Shown: positions 1 through 7,709 of the stretch, one piece after another
How positions within the stretch are numbered: position 1 is the stretch's first letter
How the letters are laid out: every line of letters starts with the position of its first letter
NCBI GenBank assembly: GCA_017627115.1
Contig: JAGAHK010000139.1
Span: 1-16,196 of the forward strand
Direction: 5' to 3'
DNA: 16,196 nt
Source of the DNA: Bacillota bacterium
GTDB lineage: Bacteria; Bacillota; Clostridia; Lachnospirales; CAG-274
Notes under the pieces: model-generated
Seen by the model: the letters and a program-made list of their open reading frames with translations, nothing else
Told to the model about the DNA's origin: nothing
The model's database searches: none
Made by a program: the position numbers and the translations under genes

Positions 1-806
1 CGGCTATCGGTACTTACACGGATAAGGAGATGGACGCGCTCTATGGCCTGCTTACGGGTAAATACGTTACTCTGACCACCTTGCCCGTGTCCATATCAAC
101 GGCTATCGCAACAGCCGTTATACCGAGCATAGCGACAAGTGTTGCGCTTAAAGACAAGAAAAATGTACAGATAAAGGTCGATACCGCACTGCGCCTCACA
201 ATGATGGTGTCGATACCTGCGGCAGTGGGTCTGGGCGTTCTCGGCGATCAGATACTGATGATGCTTTTCCCGCGTTTCCCGGAGGGCGGCACACTGCTGC
301 GTGTGGGTGCGTTAAGTGTTATCTTCCTTGCTCTGAGCCAAATCTCAACGGGTGTTTTGCAGGGCGTGGGCAAAGTAAATGCGCCTGCGGTCAATGCGCT
401 TTGGGGCAGTATCGCAAAAATCCCCGTCAACTACTTCCTTATCGCAATACCGCAGATAAATGTTGTGGGCGCGGTAATAAGCACAACTGTCTGCTATATG
501 ATAGCAAGCCTGCTTAATTTCAGGGCTTTGGTCAAGGCGACGGGTGTGCGCCCCGACTATGTGGGCATGCTTGTGAAACCCACTGCCGCAAGCCTTATAA
601 TGGGCGTTGTATGCTGGGGTTCGTATGAGATACTTTACACTATCCACCCGAGCAATACCATTGCAACACTTTTGTCGGTGTTCTTTGCGATGTTCGGCTA
701 TGTTGTGGGTATGATAACAGTAAAGGGTTTTGTAAGAGAGGATCTTGCAATGATACCTATGGGTGGCAGGCTGATAAAGCTGCTTGAAAAGATAAAAAGA
801 ATATAA
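1..806 (+). CDS. SpoVB/MurJ-like polysaccharide flippase, C-terminal part (5' end outside window)
   Basis: The frame is open from the left edge (first full codon at 3) to TAA at 804-806, so only about the last 268 residues are present. The ATG at 30 is internal. The visible part has about seven hydrophobic segments (around VTLTTLPVSISTAIATAV, the LPVS...IPSIATS region, TMMVSIPAAVGLGVLG, VIFLALSQISTGVLQGVG, VVGAVISTTVCYMIASLL, ASLIMGVVCWG and LLSVFFAMFGYVVGM) and a basic C-terminal tail. The LYGLLTGK...LP...IPSIA pattern followed by LLRVGALSVIF...LQG resembles the SpoVB/polysaccharide-transport branch of the MOP superfamily. Members move lipid-linked sugar precursors across the cytoplasmic membrane in spore-cortex, wall or capsule synthesis. 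Substrate cannot be read from this fragment. It could be a vegetative MurJ-like flippase rather than true SpoVB. A terminator follows at once. Confidence 0.8.
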   Translation, partial: AIGTYTDKEMDALYGLLTGKYVTLTTLPVSISTAIATAVIPSIATSVALKDKKNVQIKVDTALRLTMMVSIPAAVGLGVLGDQILMMLFPRFPEGGTLLRVGALSVIFLALSQISTGVLQGVGKVNAPAVNALWGSIAKIPVNYFLIAIPQINVVGAVISTTVCYMIASLLNFRALVKATGVRPDYVGMLVKPTAASLIMGVVCWGSYEILYTIHPSNTIATLLSVFFAMFGYVVGMITVKGFVREDLAMIPMGGRLIKLLEKIKRI

Positions 807-811
807 AAAAG

Positions 812-836
812 AAGCTCTTTGCGGAGAGCTTTTTTT
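812..836 (+). terminator. Intrinsic terminator of the flippase gene
   Basis: AAGCTCT (812-818) pairs perfectly with AGAGCTT (825-831) around a 6-nt loop, and a run of six T ends at 836. It begins 5 nt after the flippase stop codon. Confidence 0.85.
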
Positions 837-940
837 GCGGTCATTATTATTACCAATTTGTTACGCATATTTTTGTGCAATTTTTTTGCCGTACAAAAAA
901 GGAAAACGGAGTCTTTTTGGCGAAATTGTATTTATACAAA

Positions 941-961
941 AGGACGAGTTTCACTTGTCCT
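941..961 (+). promoter_or_regulatory. Leader hairpin just upstream of hpf
   Basis: AGGACGAGT (941-949) pairs with ACTTGTCCT (953-961) over 9 bp with one G-U pair and a 3-nt loop. It ends 7 nt before the AGGAG ribosome binding site (968-972). There is no U-tract, so it is not an intrinsic terminator. A separate palindrome, TTGTAT-TT-ATACAA, lies at 926-939. No convincing promoter hexamers were found in 837-940. Function is inferred from position only: possible translational control or mRNA stability. Confidence 0.5.
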
Positions 962-980
962 AAGAATAGGAGTTGAGATT

Positions 981-1517
981 ATGCGTTACACATTTATTGG
1001 CAAAGGTCTTGATTTGACCGAGAATTTCCAGAACAAGATCACGGCGAAGCTTAACAGGATTTCTAAACTTATTCCCGAAGATGCAGAGGCGGTGGTTAAA
1101 TTAAGCGTAATCAAGCTTGACAACACCGCAGAGGTAACGGTTAAGCTGCCAAGACAGCGTATTTTGCGCGCAGAAGTGACTACAAACGATATGATGGCAT
1201 CTATCGACGAAGTAGTTGATATCCTTGAAAGCCAGATGGTTAAATATAAATCAAGGCTTAAAGACAAGGCAAAGAGCAATCCCGGCTTCATTGAAGAACT
1301 TAATGTATTCGGCAGTGATGATGTTGAGGATGAAAGCATCGACATTATCCGCACAAAGAAATTTACCGTTAAGCCGATGGATGCGGAAGAGGCTGTTATG
1401 GAAATGGAACTTCTGGGACATAATTTCTTTGTATTCCGCAGTGCCGAAACAGATGAGGTCGCTGTTGTTTACAGAAGAAAAGACGGAAAATACGGTCTTA
1501 TCGAACCCGAGTTCTGA
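981..1517 (+). CDS. hpf: Ribosome hibernation-promoting factor, long form
   Basis: The product has 178 residues. The start ATG at 981 is preceded by AGGAG at 968-972 with 8-nt spacing. The same frame is open back to 819, but that extension lacks a ribosome binding site and covers the terminator and leader hairpin. Residues 1 to about 100 match the S30AE/HPF fold (MRYTFIGKGLDLTENFQNKI, then alternating strands and helices). A linker leads to the C-terminal dimerisation domain (about 118-178, RTKKFTVKPMDAEEAVMEME...DGKYGLIEPEF). Long-form HPF binds the 30S decoding region and joins 70S ribosomes into inactive 100S dimers in stationary phase or stress. The gene stands alone between two terminators, which fits independent regulation. 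Confidence 0.95.
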   Translation: MRYTFIGKGLDLTENFQNKITAKLNRISKLIPEDAEAVVKLSVIKLDNTAEVTVKLPRQRILRAEVTTNDMMASIDEVVDILESQMVKYKSRLKDKAKSNPGFIEELNVFGSDDVEDESIDIIRTKKFTVKPMDAEEAVMEMELLGHNFFVFRSAETDEVAVVYRRKDGKYGLIEPEF

Positions 1518-1550
1518 TCTGCCAAAAATTTTACTTATTTTTAAACTTAC

Positions 1551-1574
1551 GGGCTGCTTCGGCAGCCCTTTTTT
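1551..1574 (+). terminator. Intrinsic terminator of hpf (UUCG loop)
   Basis: GGGCTGC (1551-1557) and GCAGCCC (1562-1568) form a perfect 7-bp stem closed by a TTCG tetraloop, followed by six T (1569-1574). It lies 33 nt after the hpf stop codon. Confidence 0.95.
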
Positions 1575-1655
1575 AGCGCCTTAAACGCCGCCGTGCGTGA
1601 AAACGGAAACAAAAACGGATTTTTAAAAATTTTTCGTGCATTTTTTTCTGCTTTG

Positions 1656-1664
1656 TGATATAAT
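1656..1664 (+). promoter_or_regulatory. Extended -10 promoter of mnmG
   Basis: TGATATAAT combines the extended TG-N element (1656-1658) with a perfect TATAAT (1659-1664). No good -35 box is present at the right distance (CGTGCA, 1635-1640, is poor), as is usual for extended -10 promoters. The mnmG start is 48 nt downstream. This is the first promoter candidate after the hpf terminator, so it should drive mnmG and possibly genes beyond. Confidence 0.65.
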
Positions 1665-1712
1665 TAATAAGTTAAACGATAATTTCGTGCTATTTGCAAA
1701 AGGAGAGGCAAT

Positions 1713-3581
1713 ATGTATACAGGCGAAAGTGTTGATATAGTTGTTATCGGCGGCGGTCATGCAGGCTGTGAAGCGGCTTTGGCGGCGGCACGCATGGGAT
1801 TGAAGACGATGATGTTTACAATAAATCTGGACAGCATAGGCATGATGCCCTGCAACCCGAATATCGGCGGCAGCTCAAAGGGGCATCTTGTGCGTGAAAT
1901 AGATGCGCTGGGCGGCGAAATGGGCAGGAATATAGACAAGACGTATATACAGTCGCGTATGCTGAATATGGGCAAAGGTCCTGCGGTGTATTCTTTAAGG
2001 GCGCAGGCAGACAAGCAGAACTATCACAGGGAGATGAAGCGCACGCTTGAAAACACGGATAACCTTATTATCCGTCAGGGCGAGGTGGTGGATATCCTTG
2101 TTGATGATGACAAAAACATAACGGGTGTTGTGAGCGAGTCGGGAGCAATGCACAGCTGTAAAGCCGTTGTCATCTGCACGGGTACTTATTTAAAGGCGCG
2201 CTGCCTTTACGGCGATACCATTATACAGAGCGGACCGAATGGTCTGCGCCCGTCGAACAATCTGAGCGCCTGTCTTGAAAAGCTTGGTATAAAGCTTTAT
2301 CGTTTCAAAACGGGTACGCCTGCGCGCGTGGATAAGCGCACGGTGGATTTCAGCAAAATGCAGGAGCAGAAAGGCGATGAAAAGCTTGTGCCTTTCAGTT
2401 TTGAGAACACTCCCGAGGATATTGCAAGGGAGCAGATAAGCTGTTATCTTACATACACAAACAGCGAAACACACGATATAATACGTGCAAATCTTCACCG
2501 TTCGCCGCTTTACAGCGGTGTTATCGAGGGTACGGGTCCGAGATACTGTCCGTCTATCGAGGATAAGGTGGTACGTTTTGCCGATAAGGAAAGACATCAG
2601 ATATTTGTAGAGCCCGAGGGTGAGGATACCAACGAGCTGTATATCAGCGGTATGAGTTCATCCCTGCCCGAAGATGTGCAGGTGGCTATGTACCGTACTT
2701 TGCCCGGTATGGAAAACTGCCGTATCATGCGCACGGCGTATGCTATCGAGTATGACTGCATAAACGGCGCACAGCTGAAGCTTTCGCTGGAGTTCAAGGA
2801 TATACACGGTCTTTTCAGTGCAGGACAGTTCAACGGTACTTCGGGCTATGAAGAAGCTGCGGCGCAGGGGCTTATGGGCGGCATAAATGCGGCAAAATAC
2901 TGCAAAGGCGAACCGCCGCTTATCCTTGACAGAAGTCAGGCTTATATAGGCGTGCTTATTGATGATATAATCACGAAAGAGAGTAAAGAACCGTATCGAA
3001 TGATGACTTCGCGTGCGGAATACCGCCTGCTTTTAAGACAGGACAATGCAGACCTGCGACTTACCGACATAGGGTATGAAACAGGGCTGATAAGCGAGGA
3101 CAGATATGCGCATTTCAAAGAAAAACGCGCTATGATAGAGGCGGAGATAAAGCGTGTAAAGAAGATAAACCTTGCACCGACCGAAGAAGTGAATGCTTTG
3201 CTTGAAGCAAAGAACAGTTCGCCGCTTGAGACGGGTATAAAAATGGCGGATGTGATAAAGCGCCCCGAAATGGACTATGATTCGCTTGCGGCTATCGACC
3301 CCGAACGTCCGTCTTTGAGTGAAGAAGTGCGCGAGCAGGTGAATATCCAGATAAAATATGAGGGATATATCGAACGCCAGCTCAAGCAGGTGGAGCAGTT
3401 CAAAAAGCTTGAGGCGAAGAGGATACCCGAGGATATAGATTACAGTGAGGTAATGGGTCTGCGCATAGAGGCAAGGCAAAAACTGGAAGCCGTCAGACCC
3501 GTGAGCATAGGACAGGCAGGCAGAATAAGCGGTGTAAGCCCTGCGGATGTGAATATGCTGTTGGTACACATGGCAAAATAA
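1713..3581 (+). CDS. mnmG: tRNA uridine-34 5-carboxymethylaminomethyl modification enzyme, FAD subunit
   Basis: The product has 622 residues, normal for MnmG/GidA. The ATG at 1713 follows AGGAGAGG (1701-1708). The N-terminus has the FAD-binding [10 protein letters not shown] motif (residues 13-22), followed by the family signature [16 protein letters not shown] and DALGGEMG, and later YCPSIEDKV (around 277) and [15 protein letters not shown]. The C-terminal helical domain, which contacts MnmE and tRNA, is complete. With MnmE and methylene-tetrahydrofolate, MnmG builds the cmnm5 group on U34 of tRNAs reading two-codon boxes. In many Firmicutes mnmE lies directly upstream. Here the upstream gene is hpf and the downstream gene hprK, so mnmE must be elsewhere. 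Confidence 0.97.
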   Translation: MYTGESVDIVVIGGGHAGCEAALAAARMGLKTMMFTINLDSIGMMPCNPNIGGSSKGHLVREIDALGGEMGRNIDKTYIQSRMLNMGKGPAVYSLRAQADKQNYHREMKRTLENTDNLIIRQGEVVDILVDDDKNITGVVSESGAMHSCKAVVICTGTYLKARCLYGDTIIQSGPNGLRPSNNLSACLEKLGIKLYRFKTGTPARVDKRTVDFSKMQEQKGDEKLVPFSFENTPEDIAREQISCYLTYTNSETHDIIRANLHRSPLYSGVIEGTGPRYCPSIEDKVVRFADKERHQIFVEPEGEDTNELYISGMSSSLPEDVQVAMYRTLPGMENCRIMRTAYAIEYDCINGAQLKLSLEFKDIHGLFSAGQFNGTSGYEEAAAQGLMGGINAAKYCKGEPPLILDRSQAYIGVLIDDIITKESKEPYRMMTSRAEYRLLLRQDNADLRLTDIGYETGLISEDRYAHFKEKRAMIEAEIKRVKKINLAPTEEVNALLEAKNSSPLETGIKMADVIKRPEMDYDSLAAIDPERPSLSEEVREQVNIQIKYEGYIERQLKQVEQFKKLEAKRIPEDIDYSEVMGLRIEARQKLEAVRPVSIGQAGRISGVSPADVNMLLVHMAK

Positions 3582-3585
3582 GCAG

Positions 3586-3613
3586 CGGCTTTATTGACAG
3601 CCGACATATTTTT
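3586..3613 (+). terminator. Weak terminator-like hairpin after mnmG
   Basis: CGGCT (3586-3590) can pair with AGCCG (3599-3603) over an 8-nt loop, followed four bases later by a short T run. The stem is only 5 bp and the T-tract is displaced, so partial read-through into hprK is likely if it works at all. Confidence 0.3.
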
Positions 3614-3614
3614 A

Positions 3615-3643
3615 TTGTGTTTTTTTGATATATGTGTTATATT
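3615..3643 (+). promoter_or_regulatory. Candidate sigma-A promoter of hprK
   Basis: TTGTGT (3615-3620), a 17-nt spacer, and TATATT (3638-3643) with a TG dinucleotide at 3635-3636 form an extended -10 promoter. hprK begins 55 nt after the -10 box. A perfect TTGACA at 3594-3599 lacks a partner -10 box and was not used. Confidence 0.5.
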
Positions 3644-3697
3644 CAAATTATAAATCAATTATAAACCGAATTTATTTTAAAAGAAAGGCGGTACATT

Positions 3698-4624
3698 ATG
3701 GTATCAGTCCCATTAACCGAAATTATAAAAAATTTTGAACTGATAAATCTTACCGATGATATACCAACGGATGATATTGAGATAGATATACCCGAGGTCA
3801 ACCGTCCGGCTTTGCAGCTTGCGGGCTTTTACGACTATTTTATGAGCGAGCGCGTACAGGTAATAGGCCTTGTTGAGTATACATATCTTTCAAAGCTTGC
3901 ACCCGAGTTCAGGCAGGAGACTTTGCAAAAGCTGTTTTCGCACAAAATGCCCTGTGTAGTGCTTACACGCGAGCTTGAACCGCACCCCGAAATGCTCTTT
4001 TACGCAAGGGAGAACAAGATACCCGTTTTGCGTTCAAAGGAGACCACATCGGAGTTTGTAAGCGAGATACAGAAATATCTTAAAGTCGAACTTGCGCCGT
4101 CTACCACAATGCACGGTGTATTGGTCGATATTTACGGTGAAGGCGTGCTTATTATGGGCGAGAGCGGTATAGGCAAAAGCGAGACTGCGCTTGAACTTGT
4201 AAAAAGAGGACACCGTCTTGTGGCGGACGATGCGGTCGAGATAAAGAAAGTTTCGCATACCACGCTTGTCGGCTCCTGTCCCGAGCTTATACGCTATTTT
4301 ATTGAAGTGCGCGGCATAGGCATAATCAATGTAAAGCAGATGTTCGGCGTTCAGTCGGTCAAGGACACTATGGGCATTGACCTTATTGTAAAGTTTGAGC
4401 TTTGGGAAAAGGGCAAGGTATACGACAGAGTGGGTCTTACCGAGGAATATATGGATATTCTCGGCAGCAAGGTAGTCTGTCATACCATACCTGTGCGCCC
4501 CGGCCGAAATCTTGCAATGATATGTGAGTCCGCATCGGTAAACTGCCGTCAGAAGAAGATGGGCTACAATGCGGCAAAGGCACTGACGGATGCAATAATG
4601 CAGGATGCAATGAAGAAAAAATAA
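3698..4624 (+). CDS. hprK: HPr kinase/phosphorylase
   Basis: The product has 308 residues, typical length. The ATG at 3698 follows AAAGG at 3684-3688. The N-terminal domain (1 to about 130) is of the regulatory HprK type. The kinase domain opens with STTMHGVLVDIYG (H139 is the conserved active-site region), has the P-loop GESGIGKS at 154-161, ADDAVEI at 176-182 and the family signature EVRGIGIINV at 203-212. HprK phosphorylates Ser46 of HPr or Crh when glycolytic intermediates are abundant and reverses this when phosphate is high, so it is the sensor for CcpA-type carbon catabolite control. Its likely substrate, a Crh-like protein, is encoded 5 kb downstream at 9540-9782. The next gene, a glucokinase, follows after 28 nt and is probably co-transcribed. 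Confidence 0.97.
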   Translation: MVSVPLTEIIKNFELINLTDDIPTDDIEIDIPEVNRPALQLAGFYDYFMSERVQVIGLVEYTYLSKLAPEFRQETLQKLFSHKMPCVVLTRELEPHPEMLFYARENKIPVLRSKETTSEFVSEIQKYLKVELAPSTTMHGVLVDIYGEGVLIMGESGIGKSETALELVKRGHRLVADDAVEIKKVSHTTLVGSCPELIRYFIEVRGIGIINVKQMFGVQSVKDTMGIDLIVKFELWEKGKVYDRVGLTEEYMDILGSKVVCHTIPVRPGRNLAMICESASVNCRQKKMGYNAAKALTDAIMQDAMKKK

Positions 4625-4652
4625 TTAATGGTTTTAACGAAAGGGTAGTATA

Positions 4653-5597
4653 ATGTTATATTTGGGAATAGATCTTGGAGGAACTAATATCACCGCAGGC
4701 TTGGTGGACGAAACGGGAAAGCTGATCGACAAAAAGACCACGCCTACCATGAACGGCAGACAGGCGGACGGAATTCTTGACGATATGGCATCTCTTTGCG
4801 AGAAGCTTATCGAGGAGAATGACATTACCATAAAGGACATAAAGAGCCTCGGTATAGGTCTCCCGGGTCTTATGGACAAGAAAAAAGGCGTGCTTATTTA
4901 CGCAAACAACCTTAATTTTGACGGTGTGAATGTTGTAAAGGAAATGAAAAAGCGTATAGACCTGCCCGTGTATATTGAAAACGATGCAAACTGTGCAGCT
5001 ATTGGCGAAAACACCTGCGGTGCGGCTTACGGTGACAAAAATGTTATTTATGTCACTCTCGGCACGGGTGTGGGTGCAGGCATCATTATAGACGGCAAGG
5101 TTTTTGACGGTTCTTTCGGCGGCGGCGGTGAAGCGGGTCATATGGTAATAGTTGCAGACGGAGAGCTTTGCACCTGCGGCAGAAAAGGCTGTTGGGAAGC
5201 TTATGCGTCCGCATCCGCTTTAAGACGCGAGGGCAGGATAGCTGCGGCTAAATACCCGTCAAGCAGGATATTTCAGAAAGTGGACGGCGATATCCGTCTT
5301 ATAGATGCAAAAACCGTGTTTGATGCAGCCGATGAGGGCGACGAAGCGGCTATGAATATCGTGCATGATTATCAGATATATGTTGCTATCGGTCTTGTAA
5401 ACCTTGTAAACATTTTCCAGCCCGAGGCTATAGTTATCGGCGGCGGTATATGTGCAAGGGGCAGCAAACTCACAGACCCTATCATTGATATACTCAATAC
5501 CCGTGTTTACGGCGGTAAGCTGAAAACAAAGATAGTTGTCGCAACACTGGGCAATGATGCAGGCATTGTGGGTGCGGCTATGCTGGGCAAGAAATGA
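4653..5597 (+). CDS. glcK: ROK-family glucokinase
   Basis: The product has 314 residues. The ATG at 4653 follows AAGGG (4641-4645). It has the ATP-binding LGIDLGGTN motif at 4-12, the catalytic Asp in IENDANCA (D111), the second phosphate motif LGTGVGAG at 136-143, and the ROK zinc site: H163 in EAGH, then CTCGRKGCWE with C173, C175 and C180. There is no N-terminal helix-turn-helix, so it is a kinase and not a ROK repressor. Glucokinase makes glucose 6-phosphate from unphosphorylated glucose with ATP, feeding glycolysis without the PTS. Its place straight after hprK links non-PTS glucose use with catabolite control. Substrate is inferred from the family; another hexose or amino sugar is possible. 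Confidence 0.87.
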   Translation: MLYLGIDLGGTNITAGLVDETGKLIDKKTTPTMNGRQADGILDDMASLCEKLIEENDITIKDIKSLGIGLPGLMDKKKGVLIYANNLNFDGVNVVKEMKKRIDLPVYIENDANCAAIGENTCGAAYGDKNVIYVTLGTGVGAGIIIDGKVFDGSFGGGGEAGHMVIVADGELCTCGRKGCWEAYASASALRREGRIAAAKYPSSRIFQKVDGDIRLIDAKTVFDAADEGDEAAMNIVHDYQIYVAIGLVNLVNIFQPEAIVIGGGICARGSKLTDPIIDILNTRVYGGKLKTKIVVATLGNDAGIVGAAMLGKK

Positions 5598-5615
5598 ATT
5601 ACGGGAAAGTAAATT

Positions 5616-6152
5616 ATGAATAAAAAGAAACATTTTGGTGAATTGATAATTGCGGCTGTATATCTTGCGATAAACTCGGGGCTGCTTGGTCTTGCGGCTG
5701 TCAGTATGTCGGAATATTTGAATACATATGCGGATATGAGCGGAAACAATACGGGCGGGCTTTTTACCCCGTCGGCTTACGGTATTATGCTGCGCAGTTA
5801 TTACGGTGATATTATTCAGGCACTGATATGCCTTTTCCTGTTTGTTATCACTCTTGCTTGTTTTATTATGATAAAAAAGAGCCTTTCGGCAGATAAGGAG
5901 ATAAACCGTGCGTTTTTGTACTTTGTCGGCTGCGCGGATATATTGTATCTTTCGTATAAAGCGATAATGTCTGCGATAGGACTTATTTTGGTTATGTTCT
6001 CCGTGAGGACGATGCCTAATATCAGCCGACCGACAATACAGGCTTTGGCTGCCAGAAACGGTCTGAACTCACTAAACGGACTGATAAGCCTTATACTTGT
6101 CGTTTCGCTTGCGGTCCTGCTTTGGAGAATGAGTAAAGAGGATGAGGAATAA
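5616..6152 (+). CDS. Small multi-pass membrane protein of unknown function
   Basis: The product has 178 residues. The ATG at 5616 follows GGGAAAG, 18 nt after the glucokinase stop. I do not recognise a family. Four hydrophobic segments are visible: about residues 9-30 (LIIAAVYLAINSGLLGLAAV), 67-90 (IIQALICLFLFVITLACFIM), 103-130 (FLYFVGCADILYLSYKAI and onward), and 152-172 (LISLILVVSLAVLLW). It ends in an acidic tail, SKEDEE. The block K-S-L-x-x-x-K-E-x-N-R followed by ADILYLSYKAI resembles the matching region of the next gene (KCLKSS...NDVYMLAKAAKI), so the two may be distant paralogues. No signal peptide cleavage site, catalytic motif or cysteine pair stands out. It is probably co-transcribed with the genes on either side. 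Confidence 0.75.
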   Translation: MNKKKHFGELIIAAVYLAINSGLLGLAAVSMSEYLNTYADMSGNNTGGLFTPSAYGIMLRSYYGDIIQALICLFLFVITLACFIMIKKSLSADKEINRAFLYFVGCADILYLSYKAIMSAIGLILVMFSVRTMPNISRPTIQALAARNGLNSLNGLISLILVVSLAVLLWRMSKEDEE

Positions 6153-6153
6153 A

Positions 6154-6744
6154 ATGAGTGTAGGTATTATAGGCGGTGCGGATGGTCCGACGTCGACGTT
6201 TTTGTCGGGGTATTCACCGATAGTTAAGATAGGAAGCATTGCGGCGGCAATTGTATTGATATTGCTTGCGGCACTTGTTTTCAACAAATGTCTTAAATCA
6301 AGCGAAAAGCCGAGGACGATATTTATTTTTTCGGCGCTTGCACTGAATGATGTTTATATGCTTGCAAAGGCAGCAAAAATACTTTTGACTCTGAACAATA
6401 TGTTTTGGTCGCTGTACAACGGCACTTCACAGCCGCAGGGTGACGAAATAGATGTATTTACAAGAATATATACGGCAAATATATATATCGGCGGATTATT
6501 TGCGATCGTTCATAATATGCTTATAGCCGATATGATCGTCTTTGCTTTTTACAAGCGTATGGATAAAGGATTTGAAACAGCGGCGGCGGTGGTGTTTTAT
6601 TTCGTCGCGGCGACAGCACTTGCGGCAGATGTGATAAATGCACTTGTGAATTTCGGAACACCCGAAATGAGCGTGACGGCGGTGCTTGCGGCATTGATGA
6701 TAATGATTATGGCGATGTTTGCACGGATGAGGAAAGAAAGGTAA
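6154..6744 (+). CDS. Small membrane protein with N-terminal Na+-decarboxylase beta-subunit-like motif
   Basis: The product is 196 residues from the ATG at 6154, chosen because GAGG at 6144-6147 is spaced 6 nt from it. An in-frame ATG at 6142 would overlap the preceding gene and leave almost no spacing. The previous stop is 6150-6152, so the two genes are translationally adjacent. The first residues, VGIIGGADGPTSTFLSG, closely match the conserved GADGPT segment of the beta subunits of biotin-dependent Na+-translocating decarboxylases (OadB/GcdB). The rest does not look like OadB (about 400 residues, many helices). About five hydrophobic segments follow (near 22-44, 53-75, 109-131, 142-168 and 173-192). 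Function unknown; the motif may be a re-entrant or ion-contact element, or only a shared membrane-insertion segment. Confidence 0.75.
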   Translation: MSVGIIGGADGPTSTFLSGYSPIVKIGSIAAAIVLILLAALVFNKCLKSSEKPRTIFIFSALALNDVYMLAKAAKILLTLNNMFWSLYNGTSQPQGDEIDVFTRIYTANIYIGGLFAIVHNMLIADMIVFAFYKRMDKGFETAAAVVFYFVAATALAADVINALVNFGTPEMSVTAVLAALMIMIMAMFARMRKER

Positions 6745-6777
6745 ACAATAACTTATATAAATCTGAGGTGTATATAT

Positions 6778-7668
6778 ATGAATGATATTGTTTCAAAATT
6801 AGAAGAAAAAATGCCTGTCAGGCTCAATGAGCCTATGAGCAGGCACACCACATTCAAGATAGGCGGTGCGGCGGATGTTTTTGCTATGCCGCAGACCGCG
6901 GAAAATGTGCTTTTTGCGGTGAGTTTATGCCGTGAAAAAAACGTACCTTATTATATAGTCGGCAACGGCAGCAATCTTCTTGTAAAAGACAAGGGCTTTC
7001 GCGGTGTTATCATCCGTCCCGATTTAAAGGAGTTAAGCATTGACGGCAATAAAATAACCGCAGGCGCAGGCACTATGCTTGGCGCTGTGGCAAGGCTTGC
7101 GGCGGATAATTCGCTGACGGGTATGGAGTTTGCCTCGGGCATACCCGGTACGACGGGCGGCGGTGTTTGCATGAACGCAGGGGCTTACGGCGGCGAACTC
7201 AAAGATATTATCGAAACGGTGAAAATACTTACCCGCGAGGGTGAAATAAAGAATATAAGCTGTGAAGAAGCGGCTTTCGGCTACCGCACAAGCGGTATAA
7301 TGAAAACGGGTGCAATAGTGCTTGAAACCGTATTTGTACTTGAAAAGGGTGATAAAGAAGCCATTTTGAATAAAATGAACACCCTGAACACCCAAAGACG
7401 TGAAAAACAGCCGCTTGAATACCCCTCCGCAGGTTCAACTTTCAAACGCCCCGAGGGTTATTTTGCAGGGAAACTGATAGATGACTGCGGTCTGCGCGGC
7501 TTTTCGGTTGGTGATGCGCAGGTGAGCGAAAAACACTGCGGTTTTGTAATAAACAAAGGCGATGCTACTGCCGCAGAAGTGCTTGAACTCATGGAAAAAG
7601 TCAGCGAAAAAGTTATGGAGAAGTTTGGGGTGAAACTTGAACCCGAAGTAAGGGTGATAGGGGAATAA
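6778..7668 (+). CDS. murB: UDP-N-acetylenolpyruvoylglucosamine reductase
   Basis: The product has 296 residues, the length of type II MurB. The ATG at 6778 follows GAGGTG (6765-6770) with 7-nt spacing. FAD-binding residues lie in YIVGNGSNLLVKDKGFRGVII (about 59-79) and GIPGTTGGGVCMNAGAYGGE (121-140). Catalytic positions are present: R170 in GYRTSG, S220 in PSAGSTFKRP and E290 in EPEVR. MurB uses NADPH to reduce UDP-GlcNAc-enolpyruvate to UDP-MurNAc in cytoplasmic peptidoglycan precursor synthesis. In Clostridia it commonly sits between hprK and rapZ, as here. Confidence 0.96.
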   Translation: MNDIVSKLEEKMPVRLNEPMSRHTTFKIGGAADVFAMPQTAENVLFAVSLCREKNVPYYIVGNGSNLLVKDKGFRGVIIRPDLKELSIDGNKITAGAGTMLGAVARLAADNSLTGMEFASGIPGTTGGGVCMNAGAYGGELKDIIETVKILTREGEIKNISCEEAAFGYRTSGIMKTGAIVLETVFVLEKGDKEAILNKMNTLNTQRREKQPLEYPSAGSTFKRPEGYFAGKLIDDCGLRGFSVGDAQVSEKHCGFVINKGDATAAEVLELMEKVSEKVMEKFGVKLEPEVRVIGE

Positions 7669-7709
7669 GAGTATAAAACGTATATCAACGAACAAAAGGG
7701 GTGATAAAT

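Noticed and set aside
819..980. A longer hpf product starting at 819.
   Set aside because: The extension starts inside the flippase terminator hairpin, lacks a ribosome binding site and has no family counterpart; AGGAG and the family N-terminus place the start at 981.
3594..3599. Perfect TTGACA as the -35 box for hprK.
   Set aside because: No -10 box lies 16-18 nt downstream (the sequence there is GTGTTT). The TTGTGT/TATATT pair fits better.
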